Source: Fischerella sp. JS2
GTDB lineage: Bacteria; Cyanobacteriota; Cyanobacteriia; Cyanobacteriales; Nostocaceae
NCBI RefSeq assembly: GCF_032393985.1
Contig: NZ_CP135918.1
Location: forward strand, 3,782,001-3,846,000
DNA length: 64,000 bases
Direction: 5' to 3'
Position numbers and translations under genes: made by a program
The notes under the pieces: generated by a model
What the model saw: the letters and a program-made list of their open reading frames with translations, nothing else
Databases searched by the model: none
Told to the model about the DNA's origin: nothing
Part shown: positions 45,547-53,344 of the stretch, one piece after another
Numbering within the stretch: the first letter of the stretch is position 1
Layout of the letters: each line of letters begins with the position of its first letter

Positions 45547-46563
45547 TCACGCCACTAGAGGTTGATAGGAAATTTCATTTTTCAGGGGATGACCTTGCTC
45601 AAAATCCGTGATGTTGGAGACTGTTGTAGTGGAGATATCAGTTAAAGCATTACGGGTAAAAAATGCTTGATGGGCTGTAATCACAACATTAGAAAATGAT
45701 TGTAACAGTTGAAAAGCGTCATCCTGAATCACAGTATCAGATAAATCTCTAAAAAAGAGTTCATCTTCTTGTTCGTAAACATCAATACCCAAATGACCAA
45801 TCTTGCCAGATTTGATACCCTCAATGACTGCTTTGGTATCAATTAGTCCACCTCGACTAGTGTTAATCAGCATCATACCAGGCTTCATTTTAGCGATCGC
45901 ACTTGCATCAATTAGGTGATGTGTTTCCGGTGTGAGAGGACAGTGTAAGGAAATAATATCTACTTTGGCAAATAACTCTGGTAATTCCACGTAACGCGCC
46001 TCACCAATCGCCTCAAATTTGGGATTGGGATATGCATCATACCCCAGCAAATGACACCCAAATCCATGCATGATTTGAGCAAAAATAATCCCGATTTTGC
46101 CTGTACCAATAATGCCGACGGTGCTACCATGCAAATCGAACCCCAGTAGCCCTTCTAAGGAAAAATTATCATCCCGAACTCGATTGTAAGCGCGATACAA
46201 GCGGCGATTCAACATCAAAACCAAACCAACAGCATGTTCCGCCACAGAAAAGGGAGAGTAAACCGTCACTCGGGCTACCTTAATTCCCAATTCTGCGGCT
46301 GTTTTTAGGTCTACATTATTGAAACCAGTAGAACGCAGTGTTATAAAACGAGTACTCTGTGCAGCCAAAACTTCCAGAGTTTCAGTACCCAAATCATCAT
46401 TAACAAAAGCGCAAACTGCTGGAAAGTCAGCCGCTAGTGAAGCAGTTTTCGGGTTGAGTCTAGTATCAAAGTAAACAAACTCATGACTCGCTTGGGCTGT
46501 TGCATTTGCTGCATCCAAAAATTCACGGTCATAAGACTTGGTGCTGAAGACTGCAACTCTCAT
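45547..46563 (-). CDS. D-2-hydroxyacid dehydrogenase (D-lactate dehydrogenase-like)
   Basis: A 338-residue NAD-dependent enzyme. It has the dinucleotide motif GSTVGIIGTGKIG, the catalytic Arg in INTSRGGLID, Glu in DVYEQEDELFF and His in VITAHQAFFT. The N-terminus MRVAVFSTKSYDREFLDAAN and the FFRD phrase fit the D-lactate dehydrogenase (LdhA) subgroup, reducing pyruvate to D-lactate. Substrate not proven. Confidence 0.9.
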   Translation of the reverse strand: MRVAVFSTKSYDREFLDAANATAQASHEFVYFDTRLNPKTASLAADFPAVCAFVNDDLGTETLEVLAAQSTRFITLRSTGFNNVDLKTAAELGIKVARVTVYSPFSVAEHAVGLVLMLNRRLYRAYNRVRDDNFSLEGLLGFDLHGSTVGIIGTGKIGIIFAQIMHGFGCHLLGYDAYPNPKFEAIGEARYVELPELFAKVDIISLHCPLTPETHHLIDASAIAKMKPGMMLINTSRGGLIDTKAVIEGIKSGKIGHLGIDVYEQEDELFFRDLSDTVIQDDAFQLLQSFSNVVITAHQAFFTRNALTDISTTTVSNITDFEQGHPLKNEISYQPLVA

Positions 46564-46805
46564 ATAAAGACCTGGATGAACTCAATACTTAATTTTCCAG
46601 CTGCAATGATTCTCTACTATTACCAGAGTGTACACAAGAGCAAATAAACCAATTAATACCAATTTGAAAAAAGAATACAACACATGAATTATATAAGACC
46701 CCACCCTCCCCTGGCTAAGGAGAGGGTGGGGTTAGGCGGGTGGGGTTATCTGTCGCAAATATTATTTGAATTGATATAATACCCTAACGGATGTTGGATT
46801 TTTAA
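46564..46805. repeat. Spacer with CCACCCTCCCC/GGGGTGGG repeat
   Basis: GACCCCACCCTCCCCTGGCT at 46697-46716 faces AAGGAGAGGGTGGGGTTAGG (46717 on), part of the family of ACCTCACCCC..CTCCTTACCAAGGAGAGGGG elements seen at 47901, 55054 and 63882. No gene. Confidence 0.7.
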
Positions 46806-46898
46806 TTGGGAAATTTTGAGCGATCGCTCTCAAACACTCACAGAAATACTTATAATCATCGACTGGAACAATTTTTGGCTGCAATTACACCCTCAAAC

Positions 46899-47066
46899 CC
46901 TCAACGTTCTTGCTTCATACCTCAACGTTCTCGTTTGAAACTAAAATGTTTTCGCTTCAAACTACAACGTTCTCGTTTGAAACTAAAATGTTCTTGCTTT
47001 CAGCCTCAACATTCTTGCTTCAAACTAAAAAATTCTCGCTTAGAACCTCAAACTTCTAATCTCCGG
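46899..47066. repeat. Eight tandem 21-bp repeats
   Basis: Eight consecutive 21-bp units, such as CCTCAACGTTCTCGTTTGAAA and CTAAAATGTTTTCGCTTCAAA, share the core TTCTCGCTTNAAA. The 21-bp period keeps a frame open on both strands, so a 88-residue frame (46806-47072) of 7-residue repeats RSRLKLK/CFRFKLQ appears, but composition and lack of start context argue it is not a protein. In other Nostoc such heptad-coding repeats occur within long coiled coils, so this could also be a decayed piece of one. Confidence 0.8.
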
Positions 47067-47169
47067 GGCTAAAAAACGTAATTGTGATCGCTATAGTCTT
47101 CCTCAATCATTCGTGAGAGACAAGATCCTCGACTTGTTACTGCTATTACTTGATGGAAGTGTATGATTA

Positions 47170-47826
47170 TTACCAAATAAACGGAATTAAACGACTACTA
47201 GATCTCTGATAATCAGCATAATTTTGATACTTGGCAGACATAGACTGTTCTTTTTGAGAAACACGCTGCAAATAAATAATTAATATTACTGCTGGAACTA
47301 AATAAGCCCAAACAGAACCAGCTACAATTGCAAAACTCAGATACCGCAATAGATCACCAAAGTAATTGATGTTGCGGGAAAATCGCCAGATATTGTCACT
47401 AACTAATTCTGCGCCGTATTGTTTGGCTGTCAGCTTTTGGATATCGGCGGTAGCATTGATGAGAGTGCCAAATATGTATAAAGGTAATGCTATAGCAGTA
47501 GCGATCGCTGATAAGGGAACAGGATTAGTAAATGCTAGGTATCCTGGTAAAGAGTAAATCATACCGACAAACAACAACGCCAAGATGAACCCACCAATCC
47601 CTACAGGTTCACTAAATATCTGTCGCCGTTGGGGAAAAAACCACTGTTCTAGCAACCACCAGAGACAGTAGCTGACATGCAGACACAGATATATGACTTG
47701 TCGTAAGTCTTGGATACCAAAAACAAAGCTAAAAATTAGTAACAAAACTATAGTTAAAACTTTGGCTATGTTAATCGCCGTCAGTGCTGTCAATCCTGTT
47801 TTTTCGGCGTTGGCAGTATTTTCCAT
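47170..47826 (-). CDS. Membrane protein, DUF1295/isoprenylcysteine methyltransferase-like
   Basis: A 218-residue protein with about six membrane segments. The C-terminal part (QKLTAKQYGAELVSDNIWRFSRNINYFGDLLRYLSFAI and EQSMSAKYQNYADYQRSSSRLIPFIW) matches the C-terminal signature of the steroid reductase/ICMT-like DUF1295 family. Reaction unknown; members reduce or methylate lipid substrates. Single gene, minus strand. Confidence 0.75.
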   Translation of the reverse strand: MENTANAEKTGLTALTAINIAKVLTIVLLLIFSFVFGIQDLRQVIYLCLHVSYCLWWLLEQWFFPQRRQIFSEPVGIGGFILALLFVGMIYSLPGYLAFTNPVPLSAIATAIALPLYIFGTLINATADIQKLTAKQYGAELVSDNIWRFSRNINYFGDLLRYLSFAIVAGSVWAYLVPAVILIIYLQRVSQKEQSMSAKYQNYADYQRSSSRLIPFIW

Positions 47827-47900
47827 GAGTATAACGATCCAATTATCTTAATTCATAAGGCAGTCCTGATGAAACAAGCTTCACGAGCTTTGCCATGAAA

Positions 47901-47962
47901 AACCTCACCCCTTCCCCTCTCCTTACCAAGGAGAGGGGTGTCTTCTCTTGACGGGGTGAGTT
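47901..47962. repeat. ACCTCACCCC..AAGGAGAGGGG..GGGGTGAG palindromic element
   Basis: Outer ACCTCACCCC (47902 on) and GGGGTGAGTT arms enclose CCCCTCTCCTT/AAGGAGAGGGG. Same family as 46697, 55054 and 63882. Located upstream of the membrane protein gene. Confidence 0.75.
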
Positions 47963-47998
47963 ACTTTCAAGTCAGTCCCGATCCCCGATCTCTTTTAA

Positions 47999-48781
47999 TT
48001 ATCTACGACGATTTACGAGTGTCGTGCTAGCTTGGTCGACAGGCATCAAGATTACTTGATTAATATTGACATGGGATGGTCGGGTGGCACAGAAAAACAC
48101 TACATCTGCGACATCTGCGGCGGTGAGGGGAGTTACTCCTTGGTAAACTTTGTTGGCGCGTTCTGTGTTACCGTGAAAGCGCACTTCGCTAAATTCCGTT
48201 TCTACCATACCAGGGTCAACAGAACTGACTTTCACAGAAGTTCCCAACAAATCTTGTTTTAAACCTTCAGAAATCGCTCTCACTGCGGCTTTTGTACTAC
48301 AGTAAACATTACCACCGGGATAAGTTTGATAGCCAGCGATCGAACCAATATTGATCACATGACCGCGTTCGCGACTTACCATCCCAGGTACAACATAGCG
48401 GGTGAGGTAAAGTAAACCCTTGATATTGGTATCAATCATTTCTTCCCAGTCAGTAAAATCACCCTCATGTAGTTTATCTAAACCACGACTTAAACCGGCA
48501 TTATTGATGAGAATGTCAATTTCTGACCAAGCGGGAGGAAGACTAGATATAGCAGATTCTACAGCAAAGCGATCGCGTACATCTAACTGTAATAAATGTA
48601 TTTGTTCGGGTGTGCTGTGGTACTTTTCGACAAGACTATTTGCCAACTCTTGCAAACGTTCCTGACGTCGCGCTGCTAAAATCAATTTTGCCCCAGCACT
48701 AGCGAATACTGTCGCACAAGCAGCACCAATACCACTACTTGCACCGGTAATCAGAACGATTTGATTTTGGAGAGAAAGCAT
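47999..48781 (-). CDS. Short-chain dehydrogenase/reductase (YdfG-like)
   Basis: A 260-residue classical SDR with TGASSGIGAACATVFASAGAKL, an NADP-favouring AARRQERL, NNAGLSRG, the catalytic Ser in INIGSIAGYQTYPGGN and YCSTKAAVRAIS. The C-terminal phrase RPSHVNINQVILMPVDQASTT is typical of the YdfG/serine 3-dehydrogenase-like group. Substrate unknown. Not clearly in an operon. Confidence 0.9.
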   Translation of the reverse strand: MLSLQNQIVLITGASSGIGAACATVFASAGAKLILAARRQERLQELANSLVEKYHSTPEQIHLLQLDVRDRFAVESAISSLPPAWSEIDILINNAGLSRGLDKLHEGDFTDWEEMIDTNIKGLLYLTRYVVPGMVSRERGHVINIGSIAGYQTYPGGNVYCSTKAAVRAISEGLKQDLLGTSVKVSSVDPGMVETEFSEVRFHGNTERANKVYQGVTPLTAADVADVVFFCATRPSHVNINQVILMPVDQASTTLVNRRR

Positions 48782-48784
48782 TTT

Positions 48785-48880
48785 TGGTCAAGGGTCAAGG
48801 GTCAATAGTCAAGTGTCAAGGGTCAATCGTCAATTGTCATTTGTAAAAACTTTGGACAATTGACAATTGACAATTGACAA
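48785..48880. repeat. Heptamer repeats (GGTCAAG / ATTGACA)
   Basis: GTCAAGGGTCAAT-type heptamers (48787-48825) are followed by ACAATTGACAATTGACAATTGAC (48855-48877). The spacer between two minus-strand genes is entirely STRR-like. Confidence 0.75.
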
Positions 48881-48881
48881 G

Positions 48882-49694
48882 TTATTTTTTCACCACTTGC
48901 ATTCGTTGAGTGATCATTGTCATACCATCTCCGCGCATAATCACCGCCGAAACCCATTGGCTACCAGGAGTCATAGGTGCTTTACCTATTTTGAAAAGTC
49001 CACCAGATGAAAGTAATTCTAAATCTACAGGTGTAGGGCTGAGATATTTGTTAGCTTTGATTGGTTCTTCCAAAGCTGTTCCTAAAATATAATCTTCGCC
49101 TAGAGGTTCTTGGACGATCGCATCAAAATTATATTGCTGACCGACCGTCACCTGTTGTGGCAATTTAAAATCAATTTGGGGTGGTTTACTACCAGAAGTA
49201 ACTTGAGTACGTTCAGACAAAATGTCTTGGCGTAGGATTTTTCCCCCAGAAACTTGCTGTCGCGAGGTAATGGTGGCGGATAGAGCCATATTATTATTGT
49301 TCGGCGAAGGTGAGCCAGTTATTTTCGTTACCGTATCAGCAACGATCAAATTACCTTGAGATTTCCACGATTGCAATTGTGTACTGTATTTGAGTTGGGG
49401 ATACTGTTTCCAAAGCGCATTCAAAGCTTGTTCCATGCTTTGATAGTTTAACCCATCCCCATGCTTGAAACTGGGGCTGTAGAATTGCATTACCGCTTTG
49501 ACATTACGCTGGTTTGCTGCTGTATCAATTTGGGTCAAGAGGTTTTTGAGTTCAGGGGGTGCGTTCGTTGGCGTACTAGCTTGGGCGCATTTCCAACCAG
49601 CAGTAAAACCTAGAGTCAGTAGTAGCAAAATCAGCCAACGGCTGGATGCAAGGTGTGATTGGCGTTTAGAGAGTAGGATAATCAGTCTACGCAT
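48882..49694 (-). CDS. Secreted NTF2/SnoaL-like domain protein
   Basis: A 270-residue protein. A hydrophobic N-terminal segment (SSRWLILLLLTLGFTAGWKCAQA) is a signal peptide or anchor. Next is an NTF2/SnoaL-like unit (ELKNLLTQIDTAANQRNVKAVMQFYSPSFKHGDGLNYQSMEQALNALW), then a beta-rich part (PQQVTVGQQYNFDAIVQEPLGEDYILGTALEEP). Conserved in cyanobacteria, function unknown. It is divergent from murG. Confidence 0.75.
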   Translation of the reverse strand: MRRLIILLSKRQSHLASSRWLILLLLTLGFTAGWKCAQASTPTNAPPELKNLLTQIDTAANQRNVKAVMQFYSPSFKHGDGLNYQSMEQALNALWKQYPQLKYSTQLQSWKSQGNLIVADTVTKITGSPSPNNNNMALSATITSRQQVSGGKILRQDILSERTQVTSGSKPPQIDFKLPQQVTVGQQYNFDAIVQEPLGEDYILGTALEEPIKANKYLSPTPVDLELLSSGGLFKIGKAPMTPGSQWVSAVIMRGDGMTMITQRMQVVKK

Positions 49695-49853
49695 TGGTAT
49701 TAAGTTGGTAGTTTGACTACAAGAGAAATTTCCATCTTAAAATCAAACCCATTGATGTAAAGCTGTTGCAGATTAATTTCCGAAACAGTTTACAACAAGG
49801 AAGGGAAATTGTTTTATCTTAGTGAAACTAAGCGTTGACATGGTAGTGGGTAG

Positions 49854-50927
49854 ATGGTAGACGCACCAATAAAATTATTGATAGCAGCAAGTGGAACTGG
49901 CGGACACTTATTTCCAGCGATCGCATTAGCGCAAGAATTGCCAGATTATCAAATCGAATGGTTAGGTGTACCCAATCGACTAGAAACTCAGCTTGTCCCC
50001 CAACAGTATAGATTGAATACTATTTCTGTTGAAGGATTTCAAAAAGGTTTTGGCATATCATCGCTACTGACGTTAGGTAAACTGGTCGGTTCCGTTCTCA
50101 AAGTGCGAAAAATTTTACAAAATGGTCAATTTCAGGGAGTATTTACCACAGGAGGATATATTGCTGGTCCTGTGGTAATTGCGGCGCGATCGCTAGGTAT
50201 ACCCGTGGTTCTCCACGAAGCAAATGCTTTACCAGGAAAAGTCACCCGCTTTTTTGGACCTTGGTGCAATGCAGTAGCATTAGGATTTGAAGTTGCTGCT
50301 AAGTATTTACCCCGCGCCCAGACAATATATACTAGTACTCCGGTACGTTCGGAATTTTTAGCAACAGGTGTCGCTTCATCACTAGATTTAGGTATTCCGG
50401 AGAATGTACCAGTAATCGTTGTCTTTGGTGGTAGTCAAGGCGCAGTTGCCATTAACAAGTTGGTGCGTGAGTGTGCAACAGCTTGGTTTGACATTGGTGC
50501 TTGGATTGTACATTTGACTGGAGATAAAGATCCAGAAGCCGAAAGTTTAAAACATCCGCAGTATATATCTGTGCCCTTTTATAACAACATGGCAGCGTTA
50601 CTGCAACGCGCCAATTTAGCCATCAGTCGTTCTGGTGCAGGTAGTTTAACAGAATTAGCTGTGTGCGGTACGCCTGCAATTTTAATTCCTTATCCGTTTG
50701 CGGCGGAAGATCATCAAACTTATAACGCCCAAGAATTTACTTCAGTGGGTGCAGCGTTGATGTTTCAACAAAGAGAATTAACAGTTGAGAAATTGCAAAC
50801 AGAAGTTTTGCGATTGTTACACTCACCACAACAGTTAAAAGCAATGGGGGAAAAAGCTAAAACTATTGCACCTGCTGATAGTGCAGAGAAATTAGCACAG
50901 TTAGTGCGGGAAATAGTAGAAAAATAG
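49854..50927 (+). CDS. murG: UDP-GlcNAc:undecaprenyl-PP-MurNAc-pentapeptide GlcNAc transferase
   Basis: A 357-residue GT-B glycosyltransferase that makes lipid II for peptidoglycan at the inner face of the membrane. It has the N-terminal glycine loop GTGGHLFPAIALA, second GxxG in GGYIAGPVV, HEANALPGKVTR, VFGGSQGA and the UDP-GlcNAc site SRSGAGSLTELAVCGTPAILIPYPFAAEDHQTYNA. Length is standard. Confidence 0.97.
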   Translation: MVDAPIKLLIAASGTGGHLFPAIALAQELPDYQIEWLGVPNRLETQLVPQQYRLNTISVEGFQKGFGISSLLTLGKLVGSVLKVRKILQNGQFQGVFTTGGYIAGPVVIAARSLGIPVVLHEANALPGKVTRFFGPWCNAVALGFEVAAKYLPRAQTIYTSTPVRSEFLATGVASSLDLGIPENVPVIVVFGGSQGAVAINKLVRECATAWFDIGAWIVHLTGDKDPEAESLKHPQYISVPFYNNMAALLQRANLAISRSGAGSLTELAVCGTPAILIPYPFAAEDHQTYNAQEFTSVGAALMFQQRELTVEKLQTEVLRLLHSPQQLKAMGEKAKTIAPADSAEKLAQLVREIVEK

Positions 50928-50987
50928 AGGAAAATAGAAATGTTACGAATTAAAACCAAATTTTAACAACAGCAAACAACTGTGCTT

Positions 50988-51431
50988 ATGGGTAGGTTCA
51001 TCAAGCGATCGCTATGTTATCCTTTTATGGCTTCCTTGCTCATCGGGTTAACGTGTAATTCAACCATTGCTCAAAGTCACAGTAAATATTTTCAGATTAA
51101 GCAAAAACCCCCTCAAACTATCAAGATTTCTCAGGTCACCCAAGCCATTGACGAAAAAACAGCCCTCAGTTTAGTTTGGAAACTGCCACAAGTCCAACGT
51201 AAAGCCAAAGAAATCGAAAGACTTTCAAAGGGAAAAATACGTGTTGCAGCGATGGTTGATGGTTCTCCGACTCCAGAAGCACCTTACTACACAGTTCAAG
51301 TATATGAAAATCATGTAGATTACATTGACGCGATTTATTGGTTTCGTGTCTTAAGTCCGAGTGGTGATATTCAAGTTTTAGATATCATCCAGAATGAATA
51401 CGTATCCTTAGAAAAATGGAAACCCAATTAA
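50988..51431 (+). CDS. Hypothetical secreted protein
   Basis: A 147-residue protein with a signal peptide (KRSLCYPFMASLLIGLTCNSTIAQ). The mature part (ALSLVWKLPQVQRKAKEIERLSKGKIRVAAMVDGSPTPEAPYYTVQVYENHVDYIDAIYWFRVLSPSGDIQVLDI) resembles small cyanobacterial periplasmic proteins with a PepSY-like alpha/beta layout, but I do not recognise a named family. Start ATG at 50988. It is 60 bp after murG and may be in the same unit. Confidence 0.75.
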   Translation: MGRFIKRSLCYPFMASLLIGLTCNSTIAQSHSKYFQIKQKPPQTIKISQVTQAIDEKTALSLVWKLPQVQRKAKEIERLSKGKIRVAAMVDGSPTPEAPYYTVQVYENHVDYIDAIYWFRVLSPSGDIQVLDIIQNEYVSLEKWKPN

Positions 51432-51770
51432 GGGACTTCCAAATAAAAAAATATCCAATTGCAGAGAAGGGGGACAAGGAAGACAAGGAAGACAAGGGAG
51501 AATAAATTGTATTGGGTGCAGAAGTTGGATAATTTATTTTTTGGAGTTCCTTAAGTCAACTTTAAGTAATATTGCTTTGATAACTGATAATTGATACTTG
51601 ATGTGAATTAAAGCGGTGACAAAAATAATTTTTTGGAAATCGACCACCGATGAACACAGATGCACACAGATAAATTGTTGGTTGGTGGTTAGTTGTTTTT
51701 TCTCCCTTGTCTTCCTTCCAATTCTAGCAACAGTGAATTCCCAGTCTTACCTAACTGATAACTGAAGCAA
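51432..51770. other. Spacer with repeat family pieces
   Basis: This 339-bp gap holds a GGGGGACAAGGAAGACAAGGA tract (51468-51495), then at 51597-51680 an end-like TTGATGTGAATTAAAG followed by GGTGACAAAAATAATTTTTTGG and CGACCACCGATGAACACAGA. This last stretch is shared with the MITE family (30685, 57624) and the CACCGATGCACAC repeats. No gene. Confidence 0.6.
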
Positions 51771-52028
51771 ATGTCTAAACAAAAATCTATAAGTCCTTGG
51801 AAATTCAAACCTTGGTGGTGTCAGCCGTGGTCTATCCTATTTACAGGGGTAACGCTAATTAGTGGAAGCTGGGTAATATTCAAGACAGTTTGGTTAACAG
51901 TTCTAATTGCCATTCCTGTACTCACATGGATGGGATTTTTCTTATTAATCTGGCCGCAATTAATCATTCGCAGTGGCATTTTGGAGTCGTATCAATTATC
52001 AGAAGATGAAATCTCAGATCAAAATTGA
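51771..52028 (+). CDS. Small membrane protein, DUF6737-like
   Basis: An 85-residue protein starting SKQKSISPWKFKPWWCQPWSI followed by two hydrophobic helices (ILFTGVTLISGSWVIF and VWLTVLIAIPVLTWMGFFLLIWPQLI). The KPWWCQPWSI phrase is conserved in a cyanobacteria-only family (DUF6737, recalled). Function unknown. Confidence 0.75.
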   Translation: MSKQKSISPWKFKPWWCQPWSILFTGVTLISGSWVIFKTVWLTVLIAIPVLTWMGFFLLIWPQLIIRSGILESYQLSEDEISDQN

Positions 52029-52316
52029 CATCTGAGGTCAATTGATATAAAAAATGCAAGATTGCGTCTGGTAAAAAATCGTTTTTTTAGAAATCGACCA
52101 CAGATGAACACCGATAAACAACGGACACGTGCTACAACGGGGGGAACCCCCGCAACGCAGTGTCCTCCAGATGACACAGATGGATTTTCCGTGGGTGGTT
52201 GGGTGGTAATTGGTATGTTTACTATTTAATTCCCCATGATCTATTAGCGCCTATGTTAATTCACAGTCTTACGTAATTGTTAATTGTTGGTGATTTTTTC
52301 AACAACAACCAACAAA
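52029..52316. repeat. Spacer with nested GC-rich palindrome
   Basis: CGTTTTTTTAGAAATCGACC and ACAGATGAACACCGATAAACA (52078-52118) begin a repeat copy that is interrupted by CGTGCTACAACGGGGGGAAC and CCCCGCAACGCAGTGTCC (about 52126-52163) and then resumes GATGACACAGATGG. The end TAATTCACAGTC (about 52257) resembles the MITE right end. This is a small element nested in another. Confidence 0.6.
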
Positions 52317-53225
52317 CTAATTCTCTATTCGAGTCATTTCAAACAACTGTTGGGCATTCCTGCCTAAAAAAGCATCAAATAACACTCGCTTACCTGATTC
52401 TTCCACCATATAGCGCTGGGCAATTTCATAATAGGCGTAAGTCCAGGGAATCTGAATTTCCGTATCAGTAATCTCATCTAATACTGTTACAATCTCTGTC
52501 ACTGCTTGCGTTGCTGTTTGTCGTAAACCACAAGCAACATCCCCTTCAATTTCTGGTTTCATCGGTACGCCTAGATTCCCTAAACCACGGGCGGTAGTAT
52601 CAATATCTGGATATTCTGGGGTACTTTGCCGATTCACATAGCCTGTAAAGTGGTTCACAGCGTAACCGTGCAATAATACCCAAGCACCATATTGAGTAAC
52701 TTTATTTACTTGTTCTACTACAGAACGTCGGGGAGGTTGCCAAGGGCAAGTAAAAATTTTCAACAGTTCCTTGGCAAGACGTTTTGTTTTATGCTCAAAA
52801 GTCTTAAATATTGCTGAAGGAATCAGTAAGTTGACACCTGTTACCGTTTGTTGAATGAGTTGAATAGTTTCTTCTGGCAATTCATCCACAATCAACTCGC
52901 TAATAAATAATTTGGGTAAGTCAAATTCTTCTTGTTGCGGATGGCGATAATGACGGGCATAAAGATGGGTTTCACTAAAAGTATACTCTCCAGCCACCTC
53001 ATAACCTAAAGCTTCAGTAACTTGCCCTAAATACTCAATTCCCAAATTGACTTTACCCTGTGGACTATCTACAGTCATACGTAAAGACCGGAAAGCGATG
53101 TGATCATTAGCAACAGCGCCACCTGCTTTAGTGATCATTTGTGCGTAGGTTTGAGCATAACTTACCCTAGTGCTATATTCTCGCCAAAGTAATTCCCATA
53201 GATGACAAGCAATTTCGGGGTTCAT
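52317..53225 (-). CDS. DUF1338 protein, 2-oxoadipate dioxygenase/decarboxylase (HglS)-like
   Basis: A 302-residue protein of the DUF1338 family. The bacterial member HglS and plant FLO7 convert 2-oxoadipate to D-2-hydroxyglutarate with one iron. Likely metal ligands are His42 (ANDHIAFRS), a His in VLLHGYAVNHFTGYVNRQ and a Glu near the C-terminus (AYYEIAQRYMVEE). RSLRMTVDSPQGKVNLGIEYL is conserved. It is downstream of a class III aminotransferase gene on the same strand (120-bp gap). Activity inferred from the family. Confidence 0.85.
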   Translation of the reverse strand: MNPEIACHLWELLWREYSTRVSYAQTYAQMITKAGGAVANDHIAFRSLRMTVDSPQGKVNLGIEYLGQVTEALGYEVAGEYTFSETHLYARHYRHPQQEEFDLPKLFISELIVDELPEETIQLIQQTVTGVNLLIPSAIFKTFEHKTKRLAKELLKIFTCPWQPPRRSVVEQVNKVTQYGAWVLLHGYAVNHFTGYVNRQSTPEYPDIDTTARGLGNLGVPMKPEIEGDVACGLRQTATQAVTEIVTVLDEITDTEIQIPWTYAYYEIAQRYMVEESGKRVLFDAFLGRNAQQLFEMTRIEN

Positions 53226-53344
53226 ATCGGATTATGTGAAGTGCGGAAGACAAGGGGGAAAAACCAACTACTAACTACTAACGCATGATCTATCTGTGTC
53301 TATCGGTGTGCATCTGTGTCCATCTGTGTTCGATTTACACAAAA
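53226..53344. repeat. CACAGATG/CATCTGTG repeat between aminotransferase and DUF1338 genes
   Basis: ACTACTAACTACTAACGCAT (53265-53284) is followed by ATCTGTGTCTATCGGTGTGC and CATCTGTGTTCGATTT (53290-53337), an inverted copy of the family at 37639-37697. Confidence 0.7.

Noticed and set aside
46899-47066. Possible CRISPR array
   Set aside because: Units are contiguous 21-mers without spacers, and no cas gene is in the window.
46806-47072. 88-codon frame over the 21-bp tandem repeats
   Set aside because: The open frame is a by-product of the 21-bp period; no ribosome binding site and a Cys/Arg/Lys/Phe-rich repeat composition unlike any known protein here.
47098-47165. tRNA or small RNA gene in the spacer after the 21-bp repeats
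   Set aside because: No cloverleaf pairing could be drawn and no T-loop GTTCRA motif was seen.
51771-52028. Gene 51771-52028 as cargo of a MITE pair at 51597 and 52257
   Set aside because: End-like sequences lie on both sides, but the right one is too degraded to support a composite element.
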